From NCBI GenBank assembly GCA_001936135.1, contig CP012813.1, positions 1-64,000 on the forward strand: a stretch of 64,000 bases of DNA, in the 5' to 3' direction. This document shows positions 35,094 to 46,000 of the stretch, in pieces; the first letter of the stretch is position 1; each line of letters opens with the position of its first letter. Position numbers and translations under genes: made by a program. Source of the stretch: Saccharomycopsis fibuligera x Saccharomycopsis cf. fibuligera (taxonomy: Eukaryota > Ascomycota > Saccharomycetes > Ascoideales > Saccharomycopsidaceae). A model generated the notes under the pieces. It was not told where the DNA came from. It did no database searches and worked only from the letters and a program-made list of their open reading frames with translations.

Positions 35094-37589
35094 GATTTTC
35101 TCTAGTCGCTCGAAAGCCGTTGGCACAATTGCTCCATTTGGTTGTCGCATTTTTGCCAAAAATTTTACAGCTGGGAACAAAATTATTGGGAAAGATTTCA
35201 AAGGCACTTTCTTAGGATTTCACAAAACTACCAGTATTGCTTTCATTCTTGAAGACCATACTTACCGAATCTTGAGAAGCTCGGCATTCAACTTTCTTCC
35301 AGCTGTTTATCCTTTCAAGTCAAGTGAAAGAGACTCTTCTGTCACATATTCTGCTGGTAGTTATGGTGTTGGTTCGACTGCTGGTGCTGGTGATGGCTCT
35401 GCTGCTGGTGATGGCTCTGCTGCTGGTGATGGCTCTGCTGCCGGTTTGTCCTCTGAAGATCTCTCAATTCAAGGTCAGGACACTAACGTTCAACAAGACA
35501 CTGAAAACGAAGTCAATCCTGATGATAGAATTGTTGCCGAATCTGATGACTCAATGGTAGAACAGACTGATTCCGAGATTCAACAAGCTGTGACTAAGGC
35601 ACCTCATGCATTGCCTGCTATCAAAAGAACAGCTGCCTCCGATTCTGATCTGAGTGATGACCCAATTTCAATCATCAACCGGAAGCCAACAAAGAAGCTC
35701 ATGCTTGAGTTTGCGCCAAACACAGTCACTCCTGTTACTCACCACCAAGCTGCTTACGAATCAATGGCTGGGAAGAATATTGCTGCTGCTGATGCGAGAA
35801 AAGCATTTTCTGATCACCACAAGGCATACTTACATGACATTGGTTCTGTTCCTATTAGAGCTATTGAAGGTTTAAAGACAGTTGTAGCCGGTCCTTCAAG
35901 GTTGTTCATCGAAGAGGGAGAATCAGACAGTGATACAAGTGGTTACATCAGTGATGCTGAACAAGGCTTTTTGGCCGTTGCCCGTACGAAGTACTTGATA
36001 CCTGAAACTTACCATCAGGTACTCAACTCGAGTGAGAAGGAGAAATGGATTGCTGCCATAGCTGAAGAGTTATCAGCAATAAACAATCTCAATGTCTACG
36101 AACTAGTGAAATATACTCCAGACATTCAATCCATTGCTTCACGTTGGGTGTTTGCTGTGAAAGATGATCCAAGTGGTGAGAGATTTAAGGCTCGCTTGGT
36201 CTGCAAAGGTTTCAGTCAAGAGAAAGGCGTCAACTTTCTCAACTCATGGGCTCCTGTTATGAGCTTTGACACTATGCGAATCACATTTGCACTTGCTGCC
36301 TTGAATAAGTATGTTGTCTGTCAGATGGATACCTCTACTGCTTTTCTTTATGGTGACATTGACTTCGATGTTTATGTGAGACCACCTGCTGGCACGGCCA
36401 CTCCCAAGGGGCACTTATGGAAGTTGAAGAAAGGATTGTATGGTTTGAAGCAGTCTCCAAAAATCTGGTATGACACAATCTCCAAGTGCTTGTTACTGCC
36501 GGTTTGGAAGCTAGTACGATCGATCCCTGTTTGTTCAAAGGAAATGACTGTCTTGTTGCTATTTACGTGGACGACTTGCTAATTTGTGGCAAAACTCAGA
36601 AGGTTGTTGATGACATTAAGGCTGCTCTTAACTTAAAATTCAAAATGAAAGACTTGGGCTTTCCCGAGATCTTCTTGGGTGTCACAGTCCAGTCGTTGGA
36701 TGGTGGGGATATCAAACTTAGCATGCTGAACTTCATTGACAAGATTATGACAGAGCACGGTGTTGTCAAGTTAGGTAAAGTGGACACGCCTATGGTGAAA
36801 GGGTTTGACCCATATGATGAAAACTCACCAGAGTTGTCGGATGAGGAGCGGACCAAATTTCGCTCTATTATTGGGACTTTACTTTACGTTGCAAACTATG
36901 TCAGAAGTGACATTTCATTTCCCATCAGTCTTCTCAGTCAGTTCGTTGTCAAGGCGAGAGCTACACACTTGAAAGCTGCTTACAGAGTGTTCCACTATCT
37001 CATTGAAACTAAAGATCAAGGTCTTATCTACGGCAAGGAAGGCGGTAATGTTGACATCAAAGACTTTAGATATTTGGACAAGTCCAAAACTGACGGTCTT
37101 GTCTCGGACTATCCTGCTGAACAAAACTACAGAGTTACCGTGTTCAGCGATTCAGATTATGCTACCTCAAAACTGGACAGAAAGCTGCAAAGTGGCCACT
37201 GGGTGATGATCAATAACCAGATTGTGTCTTGGTCTAGCAGAAAACAAAGTTGCGTTGCCTTTAGCAGTGCAGAAGCTGAGTATGTTGCTTTGAGCGATGC
37301 TGCCAGAACTGGTATCTATGTTATGAATCTACTTAATGAAATTGGCTTTCCCTGCTCCTACATCAACTGCGCCAGCGACAACCTTAGTGCTCTCACACTT
37401 AGCGCGCACAAGGCTTCCCATCAGAAAACAAAACATATTGCTGTTAGATTCCATTTTATCAGAACTTTGGTTGAACAAAAGGTGATCAAACTTAACTACG
37501 TCAATACCAAAGTCAATATTGCCGACATCCTCACCAAGGCTACTGACCGTACTACTTTTACTTCGCTATGCTCCCTTATTTTCAACTGA
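35093..37589 (+). mobile_element. copia C pol region (mate)
   Basis: Integrase tail, RT and RNase H as in the left arm. The CTG codon at 37185-37187 lies in RK-CTG-QSGHW, where copia RNase H normally has RKS.SG. Broken. Confidence 0.85.
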
Positions 37590-37637
37590 TTTATTTTCTT
37601 ATGATATCTGTTTAATGTCTTCATGTTTGGGAGGGTG

Positions 37638-38148
37638 TGTTGAAATTCAAACATTCATCTTCCTTTAGTCCTCACCTTCTTAATTTTTGACTCTTTATCT
37701 CCTTTACTCCTTTTATGTTTTCATCCATTGTCATGGTATACTGTTGATCCATTTGCATGGTAGACAGTTCTGCTGCATCTTATTTGTTTACTTTTTCATT
37801 CCGTCTACGTGCGTTGTTTACTTTTTCATTCCGTCTACGTGCGTTGTTTACTTTTTCATTCCGTCTGCGCGCGCTTCTGCATGGGGTGCCGATCCTTACT
37901 GCTGCGTGAAAACTTTTGTTTTTCCCGCCACCTTTATTACGCCACTCCAATTTCATTGACTCAACTTATTTTTCCTACTTAAGGCGGGCCTTTCCCGCTT
38001 CTTTTCTTTTCATGTTCTCTACAATTATATACTTCTTTACAGAACTAAGCTTAACAACTTTACACTTTTTATTTTTCTATCCAATACACTTTATTTTTCT
38101 TCATCAAACTATTTTTTCTAACTCTTCTTTATCAACCCACTTTTTACA
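37638..38148 (+). repeat. LTR C, 3' copy (mate)
   Basis: 511 bp with three 30-bp units (37.79-37.87 kb). Confidence 0.88.
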
Positions 38149-40957
38149 TGTCAATATCATCCTGGGTATCTGGCAGTGGGCTGTCCTCGTCTGGGGGACG
38201 CGAGTTCCTGTTCAGATTTGCTTTAATTCTCGGGGAGGATGGGGTAGGAGTGTTGGCCTGATCAAAAGAGGGAAACTGAGATGAGGTCAAGTTGGTTGGA
38301 GTAGATGGAGGTTGTGCAGTACGAAGAGTGGAATGGGAACGAAGGATTCTGGCCTGCTGAGGAGTTGCAGGTGGAGTTTGAAAAGAGTCTGGGGTTTGAT
38401 GTGGGGTTTTCTCTTGTTGGGGTTGCCGTAGCATGAAGGATAGTAGCCTGTGCTACTATAGAGTCAGAGGTACTGGTGGTGAAAGTGCCTTCGTCATCAT
38501 TGATATTCTCTGGTTGTGAGTTAGTGGCTTTAGCAACTTGCCTTCTTGCTCCTTTTTTGGGGGAGGATTTGTTATATGATTTGTTTGAGGGTTTAGGTGC
38601 AGTAAAAACGAAACTCTGTGGCATCTCATGTTGTGTGTTAACCTCGTCCTCAGTTGACAAATCTTCTGAGTCACCGTCTTCAAGAGCTTGAAATGGGTTT
38701 TTTGGTCTAGCTATCTGTCTTGGGTTGTTCATGGTGTGGTCTGCTTTATTGGTGTTTCTAATTCTCAAACGTTTGCGGCCTTTAGGGTCACTGAGCTGCC
38801 ATTGGTTTTCAGTGGAAATAGTTGGTTTCTTGGTTCTAGCAGAAATAGTGGCTGCGCTGGGTTTATTTGCAATGGAGCTGTGGTCCTGGTACTTATCTTG
38901 GGCCTGGATCAACTTTTTGTTATAATAGCAAACAGAAGCTATATGATTCTCTTTTTTGCAAATCACGCATCTAGCCTCGGTACAAGAGTAGCGAGTATGA
39001 GAATTTGAACCACATGCCGTGCAATGGAAATGACGATTGATAAAACGTGTTTGGAGAATCTCACAGTTAATTATCTGGACTGATTGATTTGGAGAGAGAT
39101 ATAAGTATGCATAATATTTATCTACGTTTATTTCAGCAACTTGGGGATTTGGGTGGCTTCTCGGTTTGATTTATGTTGTAAGGGAGAAGTATTCCTGTTT
39201 AATCTCAAGATCACAGAGCTTGTGGAATAAAATTGCTTCGGCAGAAACCGCTTGCAAAGATTTAATCTTGAGTTCCATGAGATGAGGGACCATGCTTTCA
39301 TTTGACATTGACATGAAGAGTTGTGGGCGATATTCTTCTTTTGGTAGCTTCACAGCTAGGTGGTCTCTAAAAAATGTAAAGAAAATTTCCTTGGCATTGT
39401 GGAAGAATGGCTTATAAAGTGGATCCCTATAAAAAATGGATTGTTTAATGACAATACGCTCGTTTCTGATTATGATGTGAGGTTCGATAGTTTCACAAGT
39501 TTCTTTCAAAAAGGTGAATAAGGATACATCTCGCATCGTACTAGCATACTTTTCAAGTGTGGTTTGTGCCAACATTTTAATAGATTTAGCAATAGAGGAT
39601 TTATGTGTTGGTAAAGAGTATTGTTGGAAGACAGCCCATGGAATGTCCACAGTTGCGAAAACGTCATTCTCTTGAGAACAGTTGATGATGAAGTCAATAT
39701 AGTCTTTTTGCAGGAGGTCAGTGGTTTTAAACCGGAGGCCCTCATCCTGGAGCTGCTTTGGAGTATATGATTTATAGAATTCGTCCATTTTCATGATTGT
39801 AGTCGCAGAGGTGACCTTTTTATCAGAACCAGCAAAAGTTGTATCAGTAAAGGTGTAAATATCAGCAGCAAGTTTTTTCATGGCAGTTAGTTCTGACAAA
39901 ACATCATCAAAAGGAAAATGTTCCGAATCATAGATATGGGCCCATTTAAATTTGGTTTGGCAAGCGTCAAAAGCAGGACGTTTGACCTTGGGGTTTGGAA
40001 GTGACGCGGAGCTCGTTGATGCGTTATGATTTGCACGTTTAGAGGCCTGATCAGCATAGAGCTTTTTCAGTGTTTCTTCTGAGATAATGTCCTGATGTGT
40101 ATCCTCAATGGACGCAGTTGAAGGAGTTGAATCAGGTGGAGGCGTTTCTTTAGTTGAGGCAGATGAGGCAGATGAAGCAGTTGAAACAGTTGAATCAGTG
40201 GCATTCGCTGGGCGTGGGACATTTTCATCTTGTTGCTGGATTTGATTACTGTTTCAAGGATCTGGGGTAGAAGGGACAGTTGGCAAAATAGAGCTAATGG
40301 CATTGGGGGAAACAGGTGGAACAAAGGAAACAGAGGGAGTATTATTTTTTTTTGGTTTTTATCTTGATTAATTGAAGAATGTGAAAAAATGTTTTTTAAG
40401 ATTGTTGGATTGTGTTGAATTTTTTTTGATTTTTCGAGTTTTAAGGTTTTTAAGTTTATGTTAGTGGTTTTTGAAATTGAAACAGAGGGATTAGACAAAA
40501 CAGATGGTGATGGAGGATCAACAGCTTCTGGTGCATGTTCAGGAGGTGCAGCGCAAGTTGGATCCGCGCCCTTTCTGCTTAGTAAGTCATTAGGTAAGAC
40601 GGATGAAAAATTTTCAATTTGAGATTCAGAATTGGAAATAGGGTGGGTTGATGGTGGAGAGATGGAGTTTTCAATGGTAAAAGGCTCAGCTTGAACGTAA
40701 GGTTCTTCATCTTTTTGGGTTTCAAATGATTCAGTGGAATGGTTCAATAGTTGGCTGGTACTTTGAGCCGGTCCGCGGGACGGATCTTGGTGAACTGCGG
40801 CTTCAGTATCCGAGGAAACTGAAACATCCGTGCTAGGAGGGTTCTCAACCGCGGTTGACAAGGGTGGTCCAGGATGTGTTAGGGGATCAGGTGGATCGTT
40901 GGGATACTCTGAGGAGTAAGGGAATGTATCATTTGGGATCTCATTTGATGGATTCAT
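38149..40957 (-). pseudogene. LINE ORF1, mosaic copy
   Basis: ORF1 from ATG 40955-40957 down to the LTR C junction. It keeps the first TGA (near 40256) but has TCA at the second (40079-40081), the only copy here that does. Damage: one A fewer in the A run near 40350, a TAA near 39172 shared with the central copy, and a frameshift near 38410 shared with the left-arm copy. Zinc knuckles lie at about 38928-39023. Variants switch affiliation: 38149-38870 as in 1-1505, 38870-39500 as in 16.9-17.9 kb, then back. Confidence 0.87.
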
Positions 40958-40976
40958 ATTGAAACGTTTTCTGGAA

Positions 40977-41059
40977 TTAAATGAGCTACCGTTACCTAGG
41001 AGCTATCGTTACCTAAGAGCTATCGTTACCTAAGCGCTATCTGGGACTGATTTGTCACA
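40977..41059 (-). repeat. LTR B fragment upstream of tRNA-Gln
   Basis: Contains about three 17-bp units and ends CTGGGACTGATTTGTCACA, the LTR 5' edge, 13 bp before the mature tRNA-Gln. Confidence 0.82.
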
Positions 41060-41072
41060 AAGAGTAACATTT

Positions 41073-41158
41073 GGTTGTATAGTGTAGTGGTTATCACTTT
41101 CGGTTTTGATCTAAGTTGAAACATCCGAACAACCCCGGTTCGAATCCGGGTACGACCT
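41073..41158 (+). tRNA. tRNA-Gln(TTG) with 14-nt intron
   Basis: Acceptor GGTTGTA/TACGACC (one T-G wobble), D arm TAGTGTAGTGGTTATCAC, anticodon stem TTCGG/CCGAA with loop TTTTGA+T and a 14-nt intron at 41110-41123, T arm CCCGG-TTCGAAT-CCGGG. Very close to yeast tRNA-Gln apart from the intron. A T5 run follows for Pol III termination. Reads CAA. It lies in the part of the window outside the inverted repeats. Confidence 0.93.
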
Positions 41159-41239
41159 TTTTGTTACAACAAAATATGAGACTTTTGTCTAATAAGATAG
41201 CAATAAATTTTTAGCAATACAACTATATACATATGCTCT

Positions 41240-41645
41240 TGTCAGAGTATGATGACTCGTTCTAGCACTGATAATTGAGGTTGTCTACTCTGAGTAGCAC
41301 TGGTTAGATTAGTCTCTCTTCTAGTAGTGAAGGGTAGCCACTTACTGAGATCTTAGTTACGTAATGAAACTTAGCTGAGTGATGAAATTGGACCTATATT
41401 CCTTGCTTTAATTATAAACTATATCACTAAATAAAAACATTCTGGTTTTCAGACTATATATAATAATTTCATTCCTCACCCATAATGCTCAGGTGATGAA
41501 AATTTTCCTCCACATCTTTGATGTTGTTCTCCTTAGCAACTATGCGGGCGCCCAAATGTTCTCGGCCGCCAAAGGCAGTTTACCAAAAATAAAAGATTAT
41601 ACCAAATGCACGGTATGAAAGACGTTAATTGGTATAAATCCAACA
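41240..41645 (-). repeat. LTR A between tRNA-Gln and tRNA-Glu
   Basis: 406 bp, TGTCAGAGTATGATGACTCG to AATCCAACA; more diverged near its 3' end than other copies. Joined at 41646 to an internal position of LTR B. No matching target duplication. The 80 bp between the tRNA-Gln and this LTR hold nothing recognisable. Confidence 0.88.
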
Positions 41646-41869
41646 ACATTCCTGATCAGTCTGTGTTCACAATCAGTCTAGATAAGAGGCACCCCTAGTT
41701 TGCTGTCGAAAATCTTGTATAAAGGTCGGCGTTGTGTTCCTTCTAACTTGTGTATATAGCTATGGGCGGAATAAACGATAAGCCGGATATACCCATCGAT
41801 AACGATAATAACTCCTACAGTACGCGTTTAAAAGTACTTAGTAGAGAACCACCCCTGTTGAACACAACA
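41646..41869 (+). repeat. LTR B fragment upstream of tRNA-Glu
   Basis: Last 224 bp of LTR B (ATTCCTGATCAGTCTGTG to AACACAACA). Its 3' edge is 13 bp before tRNA-Glu. Confidence 0.87.
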
Positions 41870-41882
41870 AAAGAAACGCATT

Positions 41883-41954
41883 TCCGATATAGTGTAACGG
41901 CTAGCACGGTTCGCTTTCACCGAGCAAACCCGGGTTCGACTCCCGGTATCGGAA
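41883..41954 (+). tRNA. tRNA-Glu(TTC)
   Basis: 72 nt without intron: acceptor TCCGATA/TATCGGA, D arm TAGTGTAACGGCTAGCAC, anticodon stem GTTCG/CGAGC with loop CTTTCAC, T arm CCGGG-TTCGACT-CCCGG, discriminator A. Near-identical to known yeast tRNA-Glu in both arms. Followed by a run of T for Pol III termination. Confidence 0.95.
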
Positions 41955-42189
41955 CTTTTTTTTTAAGAATATTTCATTTTCGGCTTATAGTTTGCACAAA
42001 GCGTCGCTGTCGTTAATGTACATGCGCAGAATGACATGATACCGGTCTAGCATAGATTAAGTTTTCTGTGGGTCGAACGGAGCCCATGGCGTTGCAGTTT
42101 TTATAGTTTGTTCTTGCGTTCCTTCATACGCAAACCCCAGATGAAATTTTTTACTAACTCAACGCTAGCATTCGTACTGAGTGGTGTTC
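41955..42189. other. Unassigned sequence after tRNA-Glu
   Basis: No repeat match inside the window and no convincing coding frame. Probably true host sequence or very old repeat. Confidence 0.5.
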
Positions 42190-42272
42190 AGGTGCTAGTG
42201 TCTTCATGTTTGCGTGAAGCTCTCTGAACGTTTGTATGTTAGTATAGGATTTGCGGTTCTCTATGAAACCCA
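42190..42272 (-). pseudogene. Degenerate LINE ORF2 scrap
   Basis: Aligns with 14515-14610 (GTCTTCATG, GTATGTTAGTATAGGATTTG, TATGAAACCCAG), the RT region before block A, with many substitutions. Much older than the other copies. Confidence 0.6.
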
Positions 42273-42378
42273 GGTGAGCAACATCAAAGATGTGATGGAA
42301 AATGTTTCATTGCGTAGCCATTATGGGCGAGAAATAAAATTACTATATATACTCTGAGGGAACAGAATGGTTCTATTT
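42273..42378 (+). repeat. Old LTR A fragment
   Basis: Diverged match to the LTR A middle (AACATCAAAGATGTGATGGAA, CATTATGGG, TACTATATATA, CAGAATGGTTCTATTTA). Confidence 0.65.
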
Positions 42379-42391
42379 ATTGTCCGTCCTG

Positions 42392-42699
42392 TGGGTCTTT
42401 CTTTTCTATAGAGTCCATCATTTAATTTCAAAATCCTTATGTCTCTAATATAACTAAAGAGTGCTAAGTATAGAACAATATTAAGCTAAACCATATACAA
42501 ATAATAATGAAAATAAATAAAGCACCTATTAGCGATGAGCAATTAATATAAGTGAATTTGCAATATGACTTATACCAAATATTGTACTATATGAAATGTG
42601 CATATTGTAGAATCAAATAGAAGATTATAGAAAAATAGCAAGTAAATAATATGACGTGTTCGTACGTCGATCTGTAGATCAGGAACTCAATTCTGGTCA
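42392..42699 (-). repeat. Old solo LTR E
   Basis: Diverged copy of the LTR that bounds the next element (GAGTCCATCATTTAAT, GTGCATATTGTAGAATCAAA, AATATGACGTGTTCGTACGTC). It lies 14 bp from the element's own LTR, giving a tandem old/new pair. Confidence 0.8.
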
Positions 42700-42713
42700 A
42701 TTTTTTTTGGACT

Positions 42714-43023
42714 TGGGAGTCTTTCGTATCTTTAGAGTCCATCATTTGATTGTTGAAGCCTTATATTTCTAATCTAACTAAATAGTAATAAATATATAAC
42801 AATGTTGGCTTCAACCGTATATAAATAATAATCAGACTGAATACAACACAAATTAGCGTTGAGCAATTAATAGTAGTGAATACACAATATGTCTCATACC
42901 AAATACTGTACCATGTGAAATGTGCATATTGTAGAATCAAATAGAAGATTAAAGAAAAATATTGAGTAAATAATATGACGTATTTGTACGTCGATATAAA
43001 GGTCTAGAACTCAATGTTCGTCA
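42714..43023 (-). repeat. LTR E, 3' copy
   Basis: TGGGAGTCTTTCG to GTTCGTCA on the plus strand, 310 bp. Confidence 0.82.
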
Positions 43024-46000
43024 TCACTGATTCTTTCTTAAAGTATTTGGTTTTCAAGATACCAAATGTTTTACTAATGGCAGAAATAATGATTTAGTAA
43101 GTGGTTTGGCTAATAAATCAGCAATTTGTTCTTTGGTGTTGACATATTCTTAATTTATATTATTCTCATTGATATACTGTCTGCAATAAGCTAATCTGAT
43201 GTTGACATGTCTATTTCGCTTATTAAATCCCTCTCTGCTGATCATGTTTATACCTGCTTTGCTGTCTGTTTTAATGACTGTTGTGTGGATTTTCTTGCCA
43301 TTCATCCATTCCAAAATACTTCTTATCCATTGTTCTTGTTTTATACCTGTAGATATACCAGCCATTTCACATTCTGCTGGAGATAATGTAGTCAATTTGC
43401 TAACCTCAACATTCCAGGATATCAAATCATTATTGTAATAGTAAACACTGCTCACCGTGCTTCCATAGCAATTGTCAGAATTGTAAGTAGCATCGGTATA
43501 GCCAGTAATTTTGTTATCAAATCCCTTTCCTCTGAATATTGAACCTTTATTTACAGTGCCTTTTAGGTATTATAATATTCTTAAAGCATAATGAAATACT
43601 TCTTCACTAGGTTCAAGTTAAAAATGAGAAAGGTAGTTTGTGCAATAAGCAATGTCGGGCCTGGAGTGAGCACTTGCATACAGTAGTGAACCAATAATTT
43701 CTCTGATTTTAGCCACTTGTTTATTATGATGGTCTTCATTTTTCACCACATCGTTATGTTTGACATAGTCAGTAGCAGGACTTGGTTTAATTTTCATATC
43801 TGGAGTTCCGAACTTCTCGATGATTTTTGAAATGTAGTCTTGCTGATCAAGCTTAATGTATTCCCTAACATACTTTCCACTTTTCAGTGAATATCCTCAG
43901 TCATATTCAATCCTAAGATTTTTCTTCTCAAGGCGAACTTGTCTTTGAATTTCTGTTTGACACCCTCTATCGTTTTCAATTCAATGTTCTCACCTATTGA
44001 ACTTATTAGTTCTGTTGCCAAAGTTGTTTCTTCAGAAGCTATAATAATGTCATCAACAAATGTCATGATAATTCCAACAACTGTTTCCCTTTTCTTTGTA
44101 AATAGCCGCAAAGGATGGCTTCATTTGCGTCTAAATTGTTCTTGATCAATATGTTTTTGAAGTGATGATAAAAATTTCTTCCGCTTGTTTTGAGACCGTA
44201 AAGACTTTTCTGTAATTTTAGAATAAGTGTCAGCCCTTCTGGTACGTAGTTAGTTTTTCCAGTGTAGAAGCTTGGTATCTTAACGGAAACTTCATGGTCA
44301 ATATCAGCATGCGTATAAGCGTTCTTCACATCGCATTGGAAAATGTGGAAACCTTTCTGTTGTGCTATAGAAATACCTGTTCTTAAAATATCAGCAGCCA
44401 ATGTTGGGGCATAAATTTCAAAATTACCGTCTTTTTCTTGATCACCTCTGGCGCATAATCGTGGTTTGAATTTTATTCCATCAGGCTTTAGTTTTTTGTT
44501 GAATCTTAATAGAGTTGAAATCAAGTTCAAATTTTTTAGTTCACGTTTCGATACTAATTTCTCAGCGAATGTCCCGTTTCTGATGAGAGTTTGTAGCTCG
44601 CTGTTGATTGCTGCTATCGATTGTTCTCTCTCATCTGTATTTAAGAACTTTTTCAAGTTGTGTATTTTAATGATTTTCCTTTTATTCTTTATCCCGTACA
44701 TCATGTCGCCAATGTCCTTGAGCCTTTTTCTTTTCCTTGATGGAGTTGGTGGGTTGATAATAGCATGTGTATCAACATTCTTGCCTTGCGTTGATTCCGT
44801 GGTTCTGTGATGCAGCTCATCAGTAGGATCATGTTTCTTCTCTTGTTGTGCTTTGTTGTCCTCATTTTCATTATTATTTCGTAAACTCATTTGCAAGTGG
44901 GGTGATGTTAAGGATTTTTCCACTTCTTGGTCAGGTTCCAGTTCTTGTTCAGGTTCCAGTTCTTGTTCAGCATCATTAGGAGATTTGTCAGATTTCCGTC
45001 TATCGGGGTCAATTCCATCTGTTTCCAACGTCTCATTTTTATCTTCTGGAGGTTGCTCCTCTGTCTCTATCAAACTATTCTGTTGTGGTACGTCGTTTTC
45101 ATTTTCATCTGTTGAGTCATAATCGTCTTCGTCGGATTCACTAGGTTGATACTCAGAATCGCTCTCATCGGTATCAGTAGCAGCAAAATCTTCATTTGTG
45201 GATTCGTTAGCTGTTTCAAATTTAGAGGCATCCAGTGTTGTTGTTGCTAAGTTATCGTGATTTTCCTCGAGTTGATCCGGGTTATCTCCGTGAGACATGG
45301 AATTGTTGATTTGATTTTCTAGCTCATATTCGCGATCCTGAATGTTTTCCAAATCCTCGTCAGAATCTTTGACCATCAGTGCTGGTATATCTTTGCTGTT
45401 TAAATCAATTTCAATTTCTTCATCATCAGCAATGTTATCTTCTGCAGTGCTTTCTGGAGTTTGATAGATCTCATTGTTCACTGGTTGATCTGTGGTATTG
45501 TCATTTTGATTTGAGTCTAAAGACATTCCCCATTCACCATTTTCTATTAGTTCATCAAATAGATCGTCATCGTCTGGACCATCAGCAGTGTTGATTGTAA
45601 TTTCAGCAGTTTTGTCTTTACTAATTGAAGCACCTGATTGGAAGAATCTATAGTTGTTGGACTCAATAAGTTTGTTGTCTACTAGGAATAACTTTTGATT
45701 GTGTCTGATACCTACGAATGTACCAGCAATTGTCTTGGCATTGGTCTTGAGAGTGTTAGTTCTGTCTAATATTGCAACTTCTTGTCCAAATATTGGTAGT
45801 TTGTCTATGTTCATGTTGAGGTAAAGATCAAATTCTTTGCTGTACAGCTTATAAAGATTATTTTTGGTGAAATAATTTTTCAATGTTCTTAAAGGGGATG
45901 CACTAATCTTTCTATTATAAGTGATATTATAGATTATGTTGATGTAGTTGAGAGCGAGAGTTAATGTTCGGACTGGAGATAGACCACTATCAATGTACAT

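Larger units (their letters stand above)
33916..38148 (+). mobile_element. copia-type LTR element C (mate, fossil)
   Basis: Plus-strand copy: 5' LTR 33916-34366, gag-like region from 34425, integrase tail, RT and RNase H to about 37589, polypurine tract GGGAGGGTG, 3' LTR 37638-38148. Incomplete domain set; broken, with about two or three breaks. An 18-bp repeat coding GDGSAA near 35390-35445 has two more units than the left arm, accounting for the 36-bp offset between arms. Confidence 0.88.
19785..39654. repeat. IR1 right arm
   Basis: Reverse-complement partner of 1-14284. It is longer because it carries a complete copia A element (21957-27958) where the left arm has only a solo LTR (11711-12112). 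The difference, 5600 bp, equals the element length of 6002 minus one 402-bp LTR. It also has two more 18-bp units near 35.4 kb and three fewer 17-bp units near 29.1 kb. The stretch 38.87-39.5 kb resembles the central LINE copy more than its left-arm partner. Confidence 0.95.

Noticed and set aside
41955-42189. snoRNA or other small RNA gene after tRNA-Glu
   Set aside because: No C/D or H/ACA boxes in a credible arrangement.
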